From a bacterium (GTDB taxonomy: Bacteria; Cyanobacteriota; Vampirovibrionia; Gastranaerophilales; Gastranaerophilaceae), in assembly GCA_017477685.1 (NCBI GenBank), contig JAFUUT010000113.1, positions 1 through 5,138 on the forward strand: DNA of 5,138 nucleotides, read 5' to 3'. The notes below the pieces were generated by a model. That model had not been told where the DNA came from. It did no database searches and saw only the letters and a list, made by a program, of their open reading frames with translations. The position numbers and the translations under genes were made by a program. Of this stretch, positions 4,402-5,138 are shown piece by piece; positions within the stretch are counted from its first letter, which is position 1, and the number at the start of each line of letters is the position of its first letter.

Positions 4402-5138
4402 CTAGGCGGAGAGAGTAAAGATTTCGTAGATTTCTTCGTCTGTAAGCTCTGTAATAATCTTTTCGCCTTCGTAAACCGCCATATCGGCAAGCTCTTTTTT
4501 AGATTTTAGCATTTCGTCAATCTTTTCTTCAAATGTTCCGAGGGTAATCATTCTGTGAACCATAACATTTTTATCTTGTCCGATACGGTAAGTACGGTCT
4601 GTAGCTTGATCTTCAACAGCAGGATTCCACCACAAATCGTAGTGGATGACATTTGTCGCACGTGTAAGGTTTAGTCCGGTACCGCCTGCTTTTAGAGATA
4701 ATATCATGACTTTTGGCTCATCATGATTTTGGAATTTGTCAATAAGTTCTTCCCTTTGAGGTACAGTCAAGCTGCCGTGGAAAAACAACGGTTCAATATT
4801 ACATTCTTGAGCAATAACTTTGCACAAAATATCACCCATTTCTTTGTACTGGGTAAATATAAGTGTTTTTTCACCCCTATCAAGAATACTTTGAACAAGG
4901 TCAAGACATTTTTCCATTTTACCGGAAAGCTCTCTGCCCATTTCGCCTGTTTTCAAGAACTGATAAGGATGGTTACAAATCTGTTTTAGTGCGGTAATAA
5001 GTTTGAATATATTTCCGCGTCTGTTCACTCCTGTAAAACCGCTAATTTTGGTCATCATTTCATTAAGAGTTTTTTCATACAATACAGCTTGAACTTTAGA
5101 CAAGTAACAGTATTCGTTGAGTACCATTTTTTCAGGCA
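4402..5138 (-). CDS. SNF2-family helicase, C-terminal motor lobe, 5' end cut by window edge
   Basis: The frame is open to the right edge. Three codons (P-E-K) precede the first internal Met at 5127, so that Met is not the true start. The 244 visible residues are the second RecA-like lobe of a SWI2/SNF2 ATPase, which translocates on double-stranded DNA. Numbering from Met5127: LKQICNHP (47-54), typical of bacterial SNF2 proteins; GEKTLIFTQYKEMGDIL (85-101); FFHGSL (115-120); the ILSLKAGGTGLNLTRATNVIHYD run of motif V (142-164); and WWNPAVEDQATDRTYRIGQ (166-184), motif VI with its two arginine-finger candidates Arg178 and Arg181. The tail ELADMAVYEGEKIITELTDEEIYEIF matches the usual ending of this family, so the 3' end is complete. 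Full-length bacterial members are often about 1000 residues with an N-terminal SWIM zinc domain, which cannot be seen here. The role in DNA repair or transcription is unknown. Confidence 0.93.
   Translation of the reverse strand, partial: PEKMVLNEYCYLSKVQAVLYEKTLNEMMTKISGFTGVNRRGNIFKLITALKQICNHPYQFLKTGEMGRELSGKMEKCLDLVQSILDRGEKTLIFTQYKEMGDILCKVIAQECNIEPLFFHGSLTVPQREELIDKFQNHDEPKVMILSLKAGGTGLNLTRATNVIHYDLWWNPAVEDQATDRTYRIGQDKNVMVHRMITLGTFEEKIDEMLKSKKELADMAVYEGEKIITELTDEEIYEIFTLSA

Noticed and set aside
4723..4989. Plus-strand 88-residue frame
   Set aside because: It is antisense to the conserved SNF2 motifs and has no recognisable features.

Overview
The window is AT-rich, bacterial and gene-dense. 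It holds three complete genes and two partial genes that run off its ends, with no sign of phage or insertion-sequence genes. An [FeFe]-hydrogenase maturase (HydE) points to an anaerobic or fermentative lifestyle. A secreted SpoIID/LytB-type protein, low GC and an unrecognised protein starting with a short FTSRV-type leader would fit an uncultured gut bacterium. Gastranaerophilales (Vampirovibrionia, the non-photosynthetic relatives of Cyanobacteria) is my best guess. A clostridial host is the main alternative; the taxonomic call is inference only.

Layout: (1) 1-1661, minus: exported SpoIID/LytB-domain protein, complete at its N-terminus and cut by the left edge. (2) 1713-2705, plus: hydE, divergent from (1) across only 51 bp. 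(3) 2717-3448, minus: 243-residue protein of unknown function with an internal duplication, convergent with hydE across 11 bp. (4) 3543-4025, minus: small four-TPR protein. (5) 4041-4401: gene-free stretch with a cluster of palindromic and direct repeats. (6) 4402-5138, minus: C-terminal half of the motor of a bacterial SNF2-family helicase, cut by the right edge.

The genes do not form an obvious pathway. Strand changes and the repeat-filled gap suggest several separate transcription units. HydE would cooperate with HydF and HydG, which are not visible here.

The most interesting signal is at the gene starts. The TPR gene and the SpoIID gene both have the 9-mer TTGTATAAT exactly 6 nt before an ATG, with no Shine-Dalgarno sequence. 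For the TPR gene there is also a TTGAAA -35 box at 17-bp spacing. This geometry predicts leaderless mRNAs and moves the TPR start to the ATG at 4025. Other points of interest are a helically phased 10-bp triple repeat inside that promoter, the internal duplication in the unknown protein, and the repeat cluster at 4076-4330.
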